Below, in pieces: positions 49,221 to 57,805 of a DNA stretch of 64,000 bases; within the stretch, counting starts at the first letter, position 1; the number at the start of each line of letters is the position of its first letter. The position numbers and the translations under genes are program-made. The stretch is taken from positions 242,004 to 306,003 of the forward strand of contig CAVYPA010000019.1 of assembly GCA_963770295.1 (NCBI GenBank), in the 5' to 3' direction. The notes under the pieces were generated by a model. It was given only the letters and a program-made list of their open reading frames with translations, made no database searches and was not told where the DNA came from. The DNA is from AWTP1-13 sp963770295. Its GTDB lineage: Bacteria; Pseudomonadota; Alphaproteobacteria; Rhizobiales; Hyphomicrobiaceae.

Positions 49221-50061
49221 TCAGGGCCGCACGGCCGGACTTTCCATCGGCATGCCGCGCGCGCGCCACATCAGATAGGTCTCAAGCGCAATGAACTCGG
49301 GCGAGCCGAAGGCGTAGCTCTCGGCGCGCATGCCGATCATGCAGTTGCGCAGCCGGCGCTGCAGCGACCCCAGCCCCTGCCATTCGAGCCGATACAGGGG
49401 ATAGCCCGTCGGGTGGCCCTGCGGCACCGGGTTGCCGGCAAGTTTTTCGCCCCAGTGGTCGTCGTGGCAGTGCGAACAAGCAAGGTCGAGCTGTCCCTGC
49501 CGACGCTGGAACAGCTGGCGACCTGCCTCGATGCTAGGCGCGAGCCGGCCGTCGGTGCTTTCGATCGGCAGCCCGCGCGATTGGCGCGCCAGGTAGGCCG
49601 TCAACGCCAAGCAGCTCCTTGGATTCGGGCCTGAGCGCTGCGGTCTCCTGTTGCTCGACGCGGCAAATATTGATGCGGCCCTCGAGATCGACCGGGGTCT
49701 GCCGCTTGGCGTCGTAGGCGGGATACCGCGCGGCGACCCCGCGCATCGATTGCGGCGCTTCGCCGTGACAGTCGGCGCAGGCGCGCCCCGCCGCCCCGGC
49801 GCTGGCCCGCCAAAGGGCCTCGCCATCAAGCACCCACAGCGTCGCGGGGTTGGCGCTATCGTCGTCCTGCATCGCCTTTGTCGCCGCACTCATGGCCTCA
49901 TAGCCGGAGTGGCGCGCATTGAGCGGAATGTCGGCGGCGAGGCTGACGGACGACAGCGTGATGGCGGCCGCGGTCGCGACGAGCCGGCGGAGGGGCCCCG
50001 CCAGTCGCGGCGCCGCGCCGGCAAATGCGAACGCTGATCGCACCGGTGCCGCCCGCTTCAT
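49221..50061 (-). CDS. soxA: SoxA, diheme cytochrome c of thiosulfate oxidation (one frameshift)
   Basis: The periplasmic cytochrome subunit of SoxAX attaches thiosulfate to SoxY. It has two c-type heme motifs (RACADCHG and LACSHCHDD) and the late Cys in LRNCMIGMRAESY that ligates the active heme. A frame shift near 49610 separates the two halves (LGVDGL / LTAYLARQSRGLPI). The start ATG overlaps the soxZ stop by four bases. It is the last gene of the cluster: soxB, which commonly follows soxA, is absent and a convergent unrelated gene comes next. Confidence 0.92.
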
Positions 50062-50378
50062 TCCACCGCGATCTTCACCTGCTCGCTCGCCGCGTAGCCG
50101 TTGTCACCGGTCCATCGGAACTCAAGCGTGCCGCTCTCCTTGGCGATCGTGTAGAACGTAAGGAAAGGATTGGCGGCGATCGCCGGAAACAATTGGGCGG
50201 AGAAAATCTCTTCGCCGTTGTAGGTTGCCACAAAGGTCGTGATGATGTCGCGCGGGATGGCGGCGCCCGTATTTGAGTGGCGAAAACCCGTCTCCATCTC
50301 GTGCGAAATCAGCGTCTTGATCTCGATGACCTCGCCCCGCCTCGGATTGGGTGACACTTTGATCAGGGCGCGGGCCAT
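50058..50378 (-). CDS. soxZ: SoxZ, thiosulfate oxidation carrier partner
   Basis: The 106-residue protein ARALIKVSPNPRRGEVIEIK, TLISHEMETGFRH and FTFYTIAKESGTLEFRW-type C-terminal strand match SoxZ, the partner that forms the SoxYZ carrier. No signal peptide is present, as expected since it is exported with SoxY by Tat. Start and soxY stop share a base (TAATG); the end overlaps soxA. Confidence 0.94.
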   Translation of the reverse strand: MARALIKVSPNPRRGEVIEIKTLISHEMETGFRHSNTGAAIPRDIITTFVATYNGEEIFSAQLFPAIAANPFLTFYTIAKESGTLEFRWTGDNGYAASEQVKIAVE

Positions 50379-50893
50379 TAGAGCGGGTCCTCCAGACAGG
50401 CGCCGAGCGTGATGACGACGTCGACACTATCGGACCAAAACGAGCCGTCGGACATCTCGGCGATCGCCGTCACCGTCTGCGTGTCGGAGAGGCGAATGCG
50501 GGTGGCAATGGCCGCGCGCCCCGCGCGTGGCCCAAGCTTCACGCTGATCACGTTGGGCTGCGGGTTCTTTGCGTTGAAGACGTGGATGGCCTTGACGTAG
50601 TCGCTGGCGCTCATCGGGCTCTCGACCGTCACCGCGCACGCCACCGTGTTGCCATTCTCAACCAGCGGTGGGATCTCGAGCTTGACCCGGCCGGCATTGA
50701 GCTTGGCATCGCCGATCACCGCGGCGATGGCCGACTTCATGCTCGCCGGCGTGGCGGCGGCGGGGCGCACGGCGAGGCTGGGGAGTACGCCGCCCAGGGC
50801 AACGCTGCCCGCCAACTGCAACACCTCGCGCCGCGTGCTCGGTGAGGCTTGCCCGGCCCGGTGCCTGCCCGTCTCGCCCATCGCTCGGCTCAC
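50378..50893 (-). CDS. soxY: SoxY, thiosulfate-binding carrier protein
   Basis: The 171-residue protein has a Tat signal (STRREVLQLAGSVALGGVLP) and a SoxY core (KLNAGRVKLEIPPLVENGNT, AIHVFNAKNPQPNVISVKLG). It ends VVITLGACLEDPL. SoxY normally carries the sulfur substrate on a Cys in a C-terminal GGCGG arm; here the Cys is present but in GACLEDPL, with five residues after it. Its start overlaps the soxX stop by four bases. It pairs with SoxZ. Confidence 0.92.
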   Translation of the reverse strand: MSRAMGETGRHRAGQASPSTRREVLQLAGSVALGGVLPSLAVRPAAATPASMKSAIAAVIGDAKLNAGRVKLEIPPLVENGNTVACAVTVESPMSASDYVKAIHVFNAKNPQPNVISVKLGPRAGRAAIATRIRLSDTQTVTAIAEMSDGSFWSDSVDVVITLGACLEDPL

Positions 50894-51372
50894 TCCTTCA
50901 AGGTCGCCAGAAATGCCACCACATCCTCGATCTGCTCCGCCGTCAATATCGGCTTGCCGCGGAAGGCGGGTGCGACACGCTCAAGACCCGCTAGCCGATA
51001 GTAGGGCGGCATGATGGTGTTAGGGTTGATGACGGCCGCATCGACAATGCGTAAGCGCAGCTCGGCCTCTGACCAACGCGATCCGGCACCCTTGAGATCC
51101 GGCGCCAGCGTGCCCTGCAGCCGCTCCTCGGGAAATGGCCCCGAATGGCAAAGCAGGCACAGCCCCACCTGACGGTTGGTGACGATGGCGCGACCGCGCG
51201 CGCTGTCCCCGGCTAGGCCCGTCAGCGAGCGCTCAATGCCACCACCGCTAACGCTGAAGCTCAAGAGCGGCGCCTGCGTCCAGGCGGCGCCAAGCGGGCA
51301 GCAGCTGCACAGCACCGCCAGCGCGCTGACCCACCCCAGCTTCGCCTTCAGCCTCTGAGGCGCGCCGCTCAA
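50890..51372 (-). CDS. soxX: SoxX, monoheme cytochrome c
   Basis: The protein has about 160 residues: a hydrophobic leader (LKAKLGWVSALAVLCSCCPL), one heme motif GLCLLCHSG, then GTLAPDLKGAGSRWSEAELR and NPNTIMPPYYRLAGLERVAP, ending LTAEQIEDVVAFLATLKE, which is diagnostic of SoxX. I placed the start at TTG 51372, which overlaps the stop of the upstream flavoprotein gene (TTGA). It would form the SoxAX complex with SoxA. Confidence 0.9.
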   Translation of the reverse strand: MSGAPQRLKAKLGWVSALAVLCSCCPLGAAWTQAPLLSFSVSGGGIERSLTGLAGDSARGRAIVTNRQVGLCLLCHSGPFPEERLQGTLAPDLKGAGSRWSEAELRLRIVDAAVINPNTIMPPYYRLAGLERVAPAFRGKPILTAEQIEDVVAFLATLKE

Positions 51373-52646
51373 CCGAAGACCTCGGCCGTGATGGTATTGA
51401 ACCAACCCTCGGCAAACAACGCCTCCTGCGCGCGCTCGGCTCGCGGTGCCTCGATGGGGCTCACGCCGCCTGCGCCGGGCACGTCGGTCAAGACGCCGTT
51501 GAGCGGGCTCATAGACGCCGGCAACGCTGATGCCGTAATCGGGCGCCACCAGGCTGTAGCAGGTGTTAATCAATTTCGGCTGGACGGGCGTGCGGCCGGC
51601 CAGCAGGTCGACGACGGCGGCGGCACAGACCTTCGCTTGCGCATTGGCGGTAAAGGCCGACTTCGGCATGCCGCCGGCGATGGTGGCATCCCCAACAACG
51701 TGCACGTTGGGGCTGCGCTTGGATTCGAAGGTGACAGGATCGATCGGGCACCAGCCCGTCTGATCGACGGCGCCCGCAAGAAAAGCGGCGCCGCCCGCCT
51801 TTTGTGGCGGAATGACGTTGGCCACGGCGGCCTTGTACTCGCCGAACTCGGTGATGAAGGTCTGCGTGCCCGGGTCGATCGATGTCACCCTGCCGCCCTT
51901 GGACAGCGCCACCCACTCCAGGTGATCGGGATAGAGCTCCTTCCAAGCCTCCTGGAACAGGCGCTGCTTGGAGAAGGCATCCTTGGCATCGAGAATGAGG
52001 ATCTTAGACTTGGGCTTGCGCGTCTTGAGATAGTGGGCGATCAGGCTGGCGCGTTCATAGGGACCCGGCGGGCAGCGGAAGGGGTTGGCCGGCACCGACA
52101 TGACGACCACGCCACCGTCCTCGAGCGCCTCGAGCTGTCGCCGCAGCAACAGCGTTTGCTCACCGGCCTTCCAGGCATGCGGCATCTTGGCGGCGACGGC
52201 CTCGGTGTAACCGGGCAGCCCGTCCCAGCGGATGTCGATGCCGGGGGCGACGATCAACCGGTCGTAAGGGAGGCTCGTGCCGCCCTCAAGCGCGACGCGG
52301 CGTGCGGCGGCGTCGACCCCTGTAGCCGTGGCGAAGACGACGTCGATGCCGCTGGCAGCTGATCTTGTCGTAGCCAAATTGCTGGGCCGGCAACGCCCGC
52401 AGGCCGCCGATCACCAGGTTTGAGAAGGGGCAGGCCGTAAAGGTGCGGTTGCTCTCGACCAAGCTGACGCCGATGCGGGGATCGGCGCCTTTGATGGCGC
52501 GCGCGGCCGATGGCGCCGGCGAAGCCGCCACCGATCACCACCACGCGCGGGGCGGCCTGGGCGCGTGCCGGCGCGCCGAGGGGGGCCACGGCGGCGGCCC
52601 CCAGCGAGGCCAGAACTTGCCGGCGGTTCAAGCCAGGCCGTGCCAT
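51369..52646 (-). CDS. soxF: flavocytochrome c sulfide dehydrogenase flavoprotein (SoxF/FccB), frameshifted
   Basis: The start MARPGLNRRQVLASLGAAAV carries a Tat signal. An FAD-binding motif (RVVVIGGGFAGA) follows. The redox Cys pair is seen as TACPFSNLVIGG and LINTCYSLVAPDYGISVAGV. Frame shifts near 52505 and 52370 separate the N-terminal parts, and one near 51510 moves the end to EGWFNTITAEVFG with stop at 51369. It oxidises sulfide in the periplasm and passes electrons to the cytochrome encoded just upstream (52660-52943). Its place within the sox genes matches SoxEF arrangements. Confidence 0.88.
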
Positions 52647-52659
52647 CTCCGCCTCGCTA

Positions 52660-52943
52660 TCACTTGGCTGCCGCGTACCACTCGGCGATGGCTTGCGCCT
52701 CCGCGTCCGAAAAGCCCTTGGCGATCCGACCCATGACGGTGCTCGGTCGCTGCCCGCTTTTGAAGGCCTGCATTTGGCTTGCGAGCTCCGCGGCGCTGCG
52801 ACCGTTAAGCCTGGGGACGGCGGTGACGACCTCGGGCGCTCAGCGCATGACAGCCCGAGCAGGAGCTGGCGCCCGGCGGCGGCTCGGCCCGTGCGGGCCG
52901 CACCGGGCACCAGCACAAACGCCGCGAGGACAAGGAACCGCAT
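52660..52943 (-). CDS. cytochrome c subunit of sulfide dehydrogenase (FccA/SoxE-like), frameshifted
   Basis: The ATG at 52943 starts a signal peptide (MRFLVLAAFVLVPGAA). A frame shift near 52870 gives the single heme motif GASSCSGCHALSA. A further change leads to RLNGRSAAELASQMQAFKSG and GFSDAEAQAIAEWYAAAK with stop at 52660, the usual ending of class I cytochrome c. At about 94 residues it is small for the family. It is 13 bases upstream of the flavoprotein gene, so it is its likely electron acceptor. Confidence 0.8.
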
Positions 52944-53016
52944 GCAACACTCGCTGCTCGCCGATCAAAAGCACATCGAGCAGCAACCGGCACGGGTTGC
53001 TGCTCGGACGGTTCGA

Positions 53017-55209
53017 TCAGACCAAATTGATCTTCTCGTTCTTCATCGGCAAGGTCCGCACGCGTTTGCCCGTTGCCGCGAAATAGGCATTGAGCACCGC
53101 CGGCGCCGCCACGCAGATGGTCGGCTCGCCGACCCCTCCCCAGGGATCATTGCCACCGGTCGGCATGACGATCGATTCCACCTTCGGCATCTGGGCGATC
53201 CGCATGGAATCGTAGGTGTCGAAGTTCTCCTCGACCATGCGGCCGTCCTTCACCGTGCATTCCTGCATAAAGGCGGCCGACAGACCGTAGACGAAGGAGC
53301 CCGCGATCTGGCGCTCGACCTGCGCCGGGTTGACGACATAGCCCGGATCGGTCGCGGCCACGATGCGATGCACCTTGACGCGGTTGCCGCTGCCTTCGAC
53401 CGAAATCTCGGCGGCCGCGGCCACGAAGCTGCCGAACGAGCGCATTTGCGCCAGGCCGCGATGGATGCCCTGGGGCGCCGGCTTGCCCCAGCCCACCCGT
53501 TCGGCCACGGCGTTGAGCACGCCGAGGTTTCGGGGGTGGTTGCCCAAGAACTTGCGCCGAAACTCGAGCGGATCCTGGCCGGCCGCGTGCGCTAGCTCGT
53601 CCATGAAGCACTCGAAGAACACGCAGTTCTGGTTGATGTTCACGCCCCGCCAGAAGCCCGGCAGGATGTGCGGGTTGCGCATGGAGTGGTCGATCAACAG
53701 GTTGGGTATGGTGTAGCCGAAGGAGTGCTCAGCATTGCCCGGCAGCAGGCCCTGGAAGGTGAGGGGATCCTTGCCGTTCTGCAGGTTCTGCGGGAACACG
53801 CTGGCGAGGATCGACTGTCCCGACAGGCGCATGTGGATGCCGGTCAGAGTGTTGTTGGCATCGAAGGCACCGACGAGTTTGGCCTGCATGACCGGATGGT
53901 AGCGGCCGTGCAGCATGTCCTCTTCGCGCGTCCACAACAGCTTGACGGGCGTGCCCGGCATTTGCTTGGCGATCAGCACGGCCTGGCGGACGTAGTCGTG
54001 GAAGGCGCCGCGTCGGCCAAAACCGCCGCCCAGATTGATCTTGTAGACATCAACCTTGTTGGCCGGCAGCTCGGAAGCCGCCACCGCCACGGCGAAGGCC
54101 GCCTCCCCGTTCTGGGTCGGACACCACACCTCGCACTTGTCCGGGGTGTAAAGCGCCGTGGCGTTCATGGGCTCCATCGGCGCGTGGTTTTGGAAGGGGT
54201 AGCTGTAGACCGCCTCCACTTTCTTGGCCGCCTTGGTTATCGCCGCTTTGGCATCGCCATTCTCGTTGCCGACAAAGGCTTCCGGGGCGTCGAGCCCTTC
54301 CTTGAGCCACTGGGCGATGGTCTCGCTCGAGACCTTTTTGTTGTCGCCCTCGTCCCACACGATCGGCAGGGCATCGAGCGCCGTCTTGGCTTGCCAGAAG
54401 GTATCGGCCACCACCGCCACGGCGCTGTCGCCGACCTGTACGACTTTTCTGACGCCCTTGCGCCCCGTGACCTTGGACGCATCGAAGCTCACCACCTTGC
54501 CGCCGGTGACGGGACAGTCCTTGATGGTGGCCGTCAGCATGCCCGGCAGTTTGAGATCGGCACCGTAGACCTGCTTGCCGACGACCTTGTCGGCGGTGTC
54601 GAGGCGCTTTAGCGGTTTGCCGGCAATCTTCCAGTCTTTCGGGTCCTTGAGCGGCACCTCCTTGGGCGCCTCGAGTTTGGCGGCGGCCTCCGCCACCTTG
54701 CCGTAGCTGGTTTGGCGCCCCGAGGGGGCATGCGTGATGATGCTGTTGGCGACGGTCAATTCGCCGACCGGCACCTTCCATTCGTTGGCCGCCGCCTGCA
54801 GCAGCATGGTGCGGGCGATGGCCCCGCCCTGGCGCACGTAGAGATGCGAGTTGCGGATGCCGCGGCTACCGCCGGTGGAGAAGTCGCCCCACACGCGCTT
54901 GCGCGCGACGCTCTGGCCGGGCGTGGGATATTCCGTCGTCACCTTCGACCAGTCGCACTCGAGTTCCTCGGCCACGAGCTGGGCCAGACCCGTCAAGGTC
55001 CCCTGCCCCATTTCCGAGCGGGCGATGCGAATGACGACGGTGTCATCGGGCCGGATCACCACCCAGGCGTTGACCTCGGGCGAACCGTCCTGAGCCCTGA
55101 CCACCTGCGGGCCGGCCAAGGGAAACCCGACGCTGAGCGCGACGCCCCCGCCAGCGGCAGCGGCTGCGCCCACGACGAAGGAGCGGCGATTGAGTTTTGT
55201 GTTTGTCAT
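53017..55209 (-). CDS. molybdopterin-binding subunit of an IorB-like aldehyde/isoquinoline dehydrogenase
   Basis: The 730-residue protein has a Tat signal (LNRRSFVVGAAAAAGGG). Xanthine-oxidase-family Mo-subunit motifs include IARSEMGQGTLTGLAQLVAE, NLGGGFGRRGAFHDYVRQAV, GFWRGVNINQNCVFFECF and GGVGEPTICVAAPAVLNAY, where the Glu is the likely catalytic base. The layout with Tat signal and a separate small [2Fe-2S] subunit fits the isoquinoline 1-oxidoreductase/nicotinate-type, periplasmic, cytochrome-linked group. The substrate is unknown. It follows the iron-sulfur subunit by 11 bases and leads into the sulfur genes 73 bases on. Confidence 0.92.
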   Translation of the reverse strand: MTNTKLNRRSFVVGAAAAAGGGVALSVGFPLAGPQVVRAQDGSPEVNAWVVIRPDDTVVIRIARSEMGQGTLTGLAQLVAEELECDWSKVTTEYPTPGQSVARKRVWGDFSTGGSRGIRNSHLYVRQGGAIARTMLLQAAANEWKVPVGELTVANSIITHAPSGRQTSYGKVAEAAAKLEAPKEVPLKDPKDWKIAGKPLKRLDTADKVVGKQVYGADLKLPGMLTATIKDCPVTGGKVVSFDASKVTGRKGVRKVVQVGDSAVAVVADTFWQAKTALDALPIVWDEGDNKKVSSETIAQWLKEGLDAPEAFVGNENGDAKAAITKAAKKVEAVYSYPFQNHAPMEPMNATALYTPDKCEVWCPTQNGEAAFAVAVAASELPANKVDVYKINLGGGFGRRGAFHDYVRQAVLIAKQMPGTPVKLLWTREEDMLHGRYHPVMQAKLVGAFDANNTLTGIHMRLSGQSILASVFPQNLQNGKDPLTFQGLLPGNAEHSFGYTIPNLLIDHSMRNPHILPGFWRGVNINQNCVFFECFMDELAHAAGQDPLEFRRKFLGNHPRNLGVLNAVAERVGWGKPAPQGIHRGLAQMRSFGSFVAAAAEISVEGSGNRVKVHRIVAATDPGYVVNPAQVERQIAGSFVYGLSAAFMQECTVKDGRMVEENFDTYDSMRIAQMPKVESIVMPTGGNDPWGGVGEPTICVAAPAVLNAYFAATGKRVRTLPMKNEKINLV

Positions 55210-55220
55210 GGCTGCCTCCC

Positions 55221-55673
55221 TTACGCGCTCTGAGCGGCCATGTGGATCGCCTCGCGCACCTGCTGGAAGGTGCCGCAGCGACAGATATTGGTGATGGCAT
55301 TGTCGATGTCGGCGTCCGAGGGCTTGGGCTTCTCCTTCAGGAGCGCTGCCACCGCCATGATCATGCCGCACTGACAGTAGCCGCACTGGGGCACGTCGTT
55401 GTCGATCCAGGCCTTCTGCACCTTGTGCAAGGCGCCGTTGGGGGCCAGACCTTCGATGGTGGTGATGGCTTTGCCTTCCACCGCGCTGACGGGCATCGAA
55501 CAGGAGCGTACCGCCTCCCCGTCGATATGCACCGTGCAGGCGCCGCACTGGGCGATGCCGCAACCATACTTGGTCCCCGTTAGGCCAACGTGGTCCCGAA
55601 TTGCCCACAGCAAGGGGGTGTCGGGGTCAACATCAAGATCGTGCGTTTTGCCATTAACAGTCAGGCGCGCCAT
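55221..55673 (-). CDS. [2Fe-2S] subunit of the IorAB-like molybdenum hydroxylase
   Basis: The 150-residue protein binds two [2Fe-2S] clusters: YGCGIAQCGACTVH with a later Cys in RSCSMPV, and CGYCQCGMIM with ICRCGTFQ. I chose ATG 55673 (MARLTVNGKTHDLDV), which follows GGAGGAGG. It passes electrons from the Mo subunit encoded next to an external acceptor, possibly the cytochromes of the same cluster. Confidence 0.95.
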   Translation of the reverse strand: MARLTVNGKTHDLDVDPDTPLLWAIRDHVGLTGTKYGCGIAQCGACTVHIDGEAVRSCSMPVSAVEGKAITTIEGLAPNGALHKVQKAWIDNDVPQCGYCQCGMIMAVAALLKEKPKPSDADIDNAITNICRCGTFQQVREAIHMAAQSA

Positions 55674-56020
55674 CAGGTTTCCTCCTCCTGCAAGCCGTGG
55701 CCTCACGGCCTTCGCTCGAGCTTAGCCGATGTGGCAACTAAAGTATAAGCGCCGACCTCCAACCCTCACGCGAAGGTGAGACCGCCGCGCAAGCCGATCC
55801 TCGGCACGCAACGAGAAGCGCCATAAGCCGGCCGCGAAAAACGCCGCCGCGGTGCCGTGCGAGCGAAGCGTGGCGCCTCAACACTGGAAAAGGCACCGTC
55901 GAGGTCACGCTCGCTGCAGCGCACAGGGGCGCGCGTGCAGCGCGAGAAGACCGGCCGGAGGCCGGCCGGTCGTCTCTTCTTTCATCGTGTCACAAAATGA
56001 GACGCTCCCTCGCCCCGGCC
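55674..56020. other. 347-base gap upstream of the redox cluster
   Basis: No gene was recognised. It carries the promoter region of the Ior/sox genes and the 3' flank of the amidohydrolase gene. The inverted repeat GACCGGCC/GGCCGGTC with GGAGGCC between, near 55949-55971, could be a terminator stem. Confidence 0.45.
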
Positions 56021-57529
56021 TTAGCCGGCGCGCACGTAGCCGTAGCGCAGGTTCGACGGCTCGGGCGCGCCTTGCTCGTACTCGCTGCGCAAGCTCGCCA
56101 GCCGATCGGCCGAGTAGGCGGGCAGCGGGGCGTTCTCGGCCGCCTTGAGCCTTAGGCCATAGAGGCGGGCGGCGTTGCCGCCAAAGATCATTTGCTTGAC
56201 CGCGCTGTTCGGTCCCCCGAGTGCGGCAAAGCCATGTTTTTTCTGCATGTCCTCGGGGATCTCGAGGCGGCGCATGGCCTCGATCTGCCACTGCGGTGAG
56301 CCGTACCAGACCGAGTCGGTGCCCCAGAGCACATGATCGGCCCCGAAACCCTTCACCAGCGTGCCGATCAGCGCCGCCGAGAACTTCGGATGTGCCACGG
56401 CGGAATTGGCAAAGGAGGTGCCGACCTCCGCATAAACATTATTCACCCCAAACTTCTGCGGGATCTCGGCAAGGTCGGTCGCCCATTTGATGCGGCCCGT
56501 GGAGTCGAACTCTTTCCAGGCCTCCTCCGGCAATTCCAGGAACGCGCGCAGGGCCGAGTGGTAGACGACGAAGGTCATGCCCGGCCAATCCTTGGCGGCC
56601 TTGCCGACGTCCCAGGCCGTCGCATACTCCCACACGCCGGCAAACGACTTCTCATAGTCGGGCGGCAATAGCCCCTTGTGAATGCAGATAATGTTGATGC
56701 CGGCCTTCTGCGCCTTTTCGTAGAAGGGATACATCACCTTCTCATCGTCCAGCCGCCACGGGAACTTGGAGGGGCCCAGGGGGTCGCCGATGGTGTAGGA
56801 TTTCCAGGAATCCGGCTTATAGACTTCGATCGCCTTGTCGACCTCTTCCATCCAGCCCGGCTGCTTCGGGGTAATGACGGTGTGCGCCAGGAGCCGCCGG
56901 GAGCCTGCGAAGTCGTTGATCACCTCACGCGCCCGCACGATCTGCTCGTTTGACAAAAGCCACCAGGAGGGATCGTCGAAGGGGGCACCCGACAGCAGCG
57001 CAATGTTGGTGTCGCTGTCGTAGTAGATCTCCTTGACGTAGTTCTGGAATTTGTAGCGGATCAAGGAATCGGTGTCGCCTTTGAGCACCGTATTCCAGTG
57101 CTGCGCCGCGAATTTGGCCAGGTCCAGCAACTCCTTGTGCTCGAAATCATCGCGCACGAAGTGCGTCTGAACATCGAAAATAAATTGGCCGCTGAGGCTC
57201 TGCGCCCGTGCCCGCGTGATTTCGGGCTCGCGCGCCTCCGCCGCATCGACCTGGAACACGCTCGAGCCGTAGATCTCGTTCATGGCGAGAAAGGCAGCGG
57301 CCATGCCGCAACCCGTCTGCATGAACTGCCGACGGCTCAGGCCCAGTCGCTTGCCGTGGTCGTCGGCAAGCTCGAGGATGCGCTTTTCGACGCGCTTTTG
57401 CGTGTCGCTTTGCGGCGGCGGCAGAAACTCGCCGTTGGAAACTATTTGCGTTGGTATCGGCGTGGCCGCCGACGCCGTCTCGGCGCCTGCCACCAAACGC
57501 TGCTCTCGGTCACTCAGCCAACTGCCCAT
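56021..57529 (-). CDS. Tat-type amidohydrolase paralogue with altered metal motif
   Basis: The ATG at 57529 gives MGSWLSDREQRLVAGAETAS. About 70 residues precede the twin-arginine signal LGLSRRQFMQTGCGMAAAFL. The rest parallels the protein at 36774-38277 throughout: ATPIPTQIVSNGEF, WRLDDEKVMYPFYEKAQKAG, IICIHKG, VVYHSALR, LWGTDSVWYGSPQWQIEAMR and the NLRYGYVR end. The HxH metal motif of the paralogue (DMHTHF) is DVQTHF here, so the first metal His is Gln. Unlike the paralogue it is intact. The substrate is unknown, and activity may differ from or be lost relative to the paralogue. Confidence 0.87.
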   Translation of the reverse strand: MGSWLSDREQRLVAGAETASAATPIPTQIVSNGEFLPPPQSDTQKRVEKRILELADDHGKRLGLSRRQFMQTGCGMAAAFLAMNEIYGSSVFQVDAAEAREPEITRARAQSLSGQFIFDVQTHFVRDDFEHKELLDLAKFAAQHWNTVLKGDTDSLIRYKFQNYVKEIYYDSDTNIALLSGAPFDDPSWWLLSNEQIVRAREVINDFAGSRRLLAHTVITPKQPGWMEEVDKAIEVYKPDSWKSYTIGDPLGPSKFPWRLDDEKVMYPFYEKAQKAGINIICIHKGLLPPDYEKSFAGVWEYATAWDVGKAAKDWPGMTFVVYHSALRAFLELPEEAWKEFDSTGRIKWATDLAEIPQKFGVNNVYAEVGTSFANSAVAHPKFSAALIGTLVKGFGADHVLWGTDSVWYGSPQWQIEAMRRLEIPEDMQKKHGFAALGGPNSAVKQMIFGGNAARLYGLRLKAAENAPLPAYSADRLASLRSEYEQGAPEPSNLRYGYVRAG

Positions 57530-57805
57530 CGTCGGTCTCCCTAATATGAAATTATCGATTAGGTAGAGCCCACTCGCCTTTGCGTTCAACAATATCAGGA
57601 CGCCGCGTGGCCGCAATCAGCAGGCCCATCGCTCCTCCTAGGCGAGGAATAAGGGGAGAATATGAAGTGTAGCTCGTTTTTCCGACGCGCACCGGCCGAT
57701 CGCATCGCGCCTTTGCCTCAAGCACTTGCCTGACGGAAGTGCGCTGCAGCACGGGCGTGATGACCGGACGAAAACGGCTGCCGGAATGATCGGCCGCGGG
57801 CCGGG

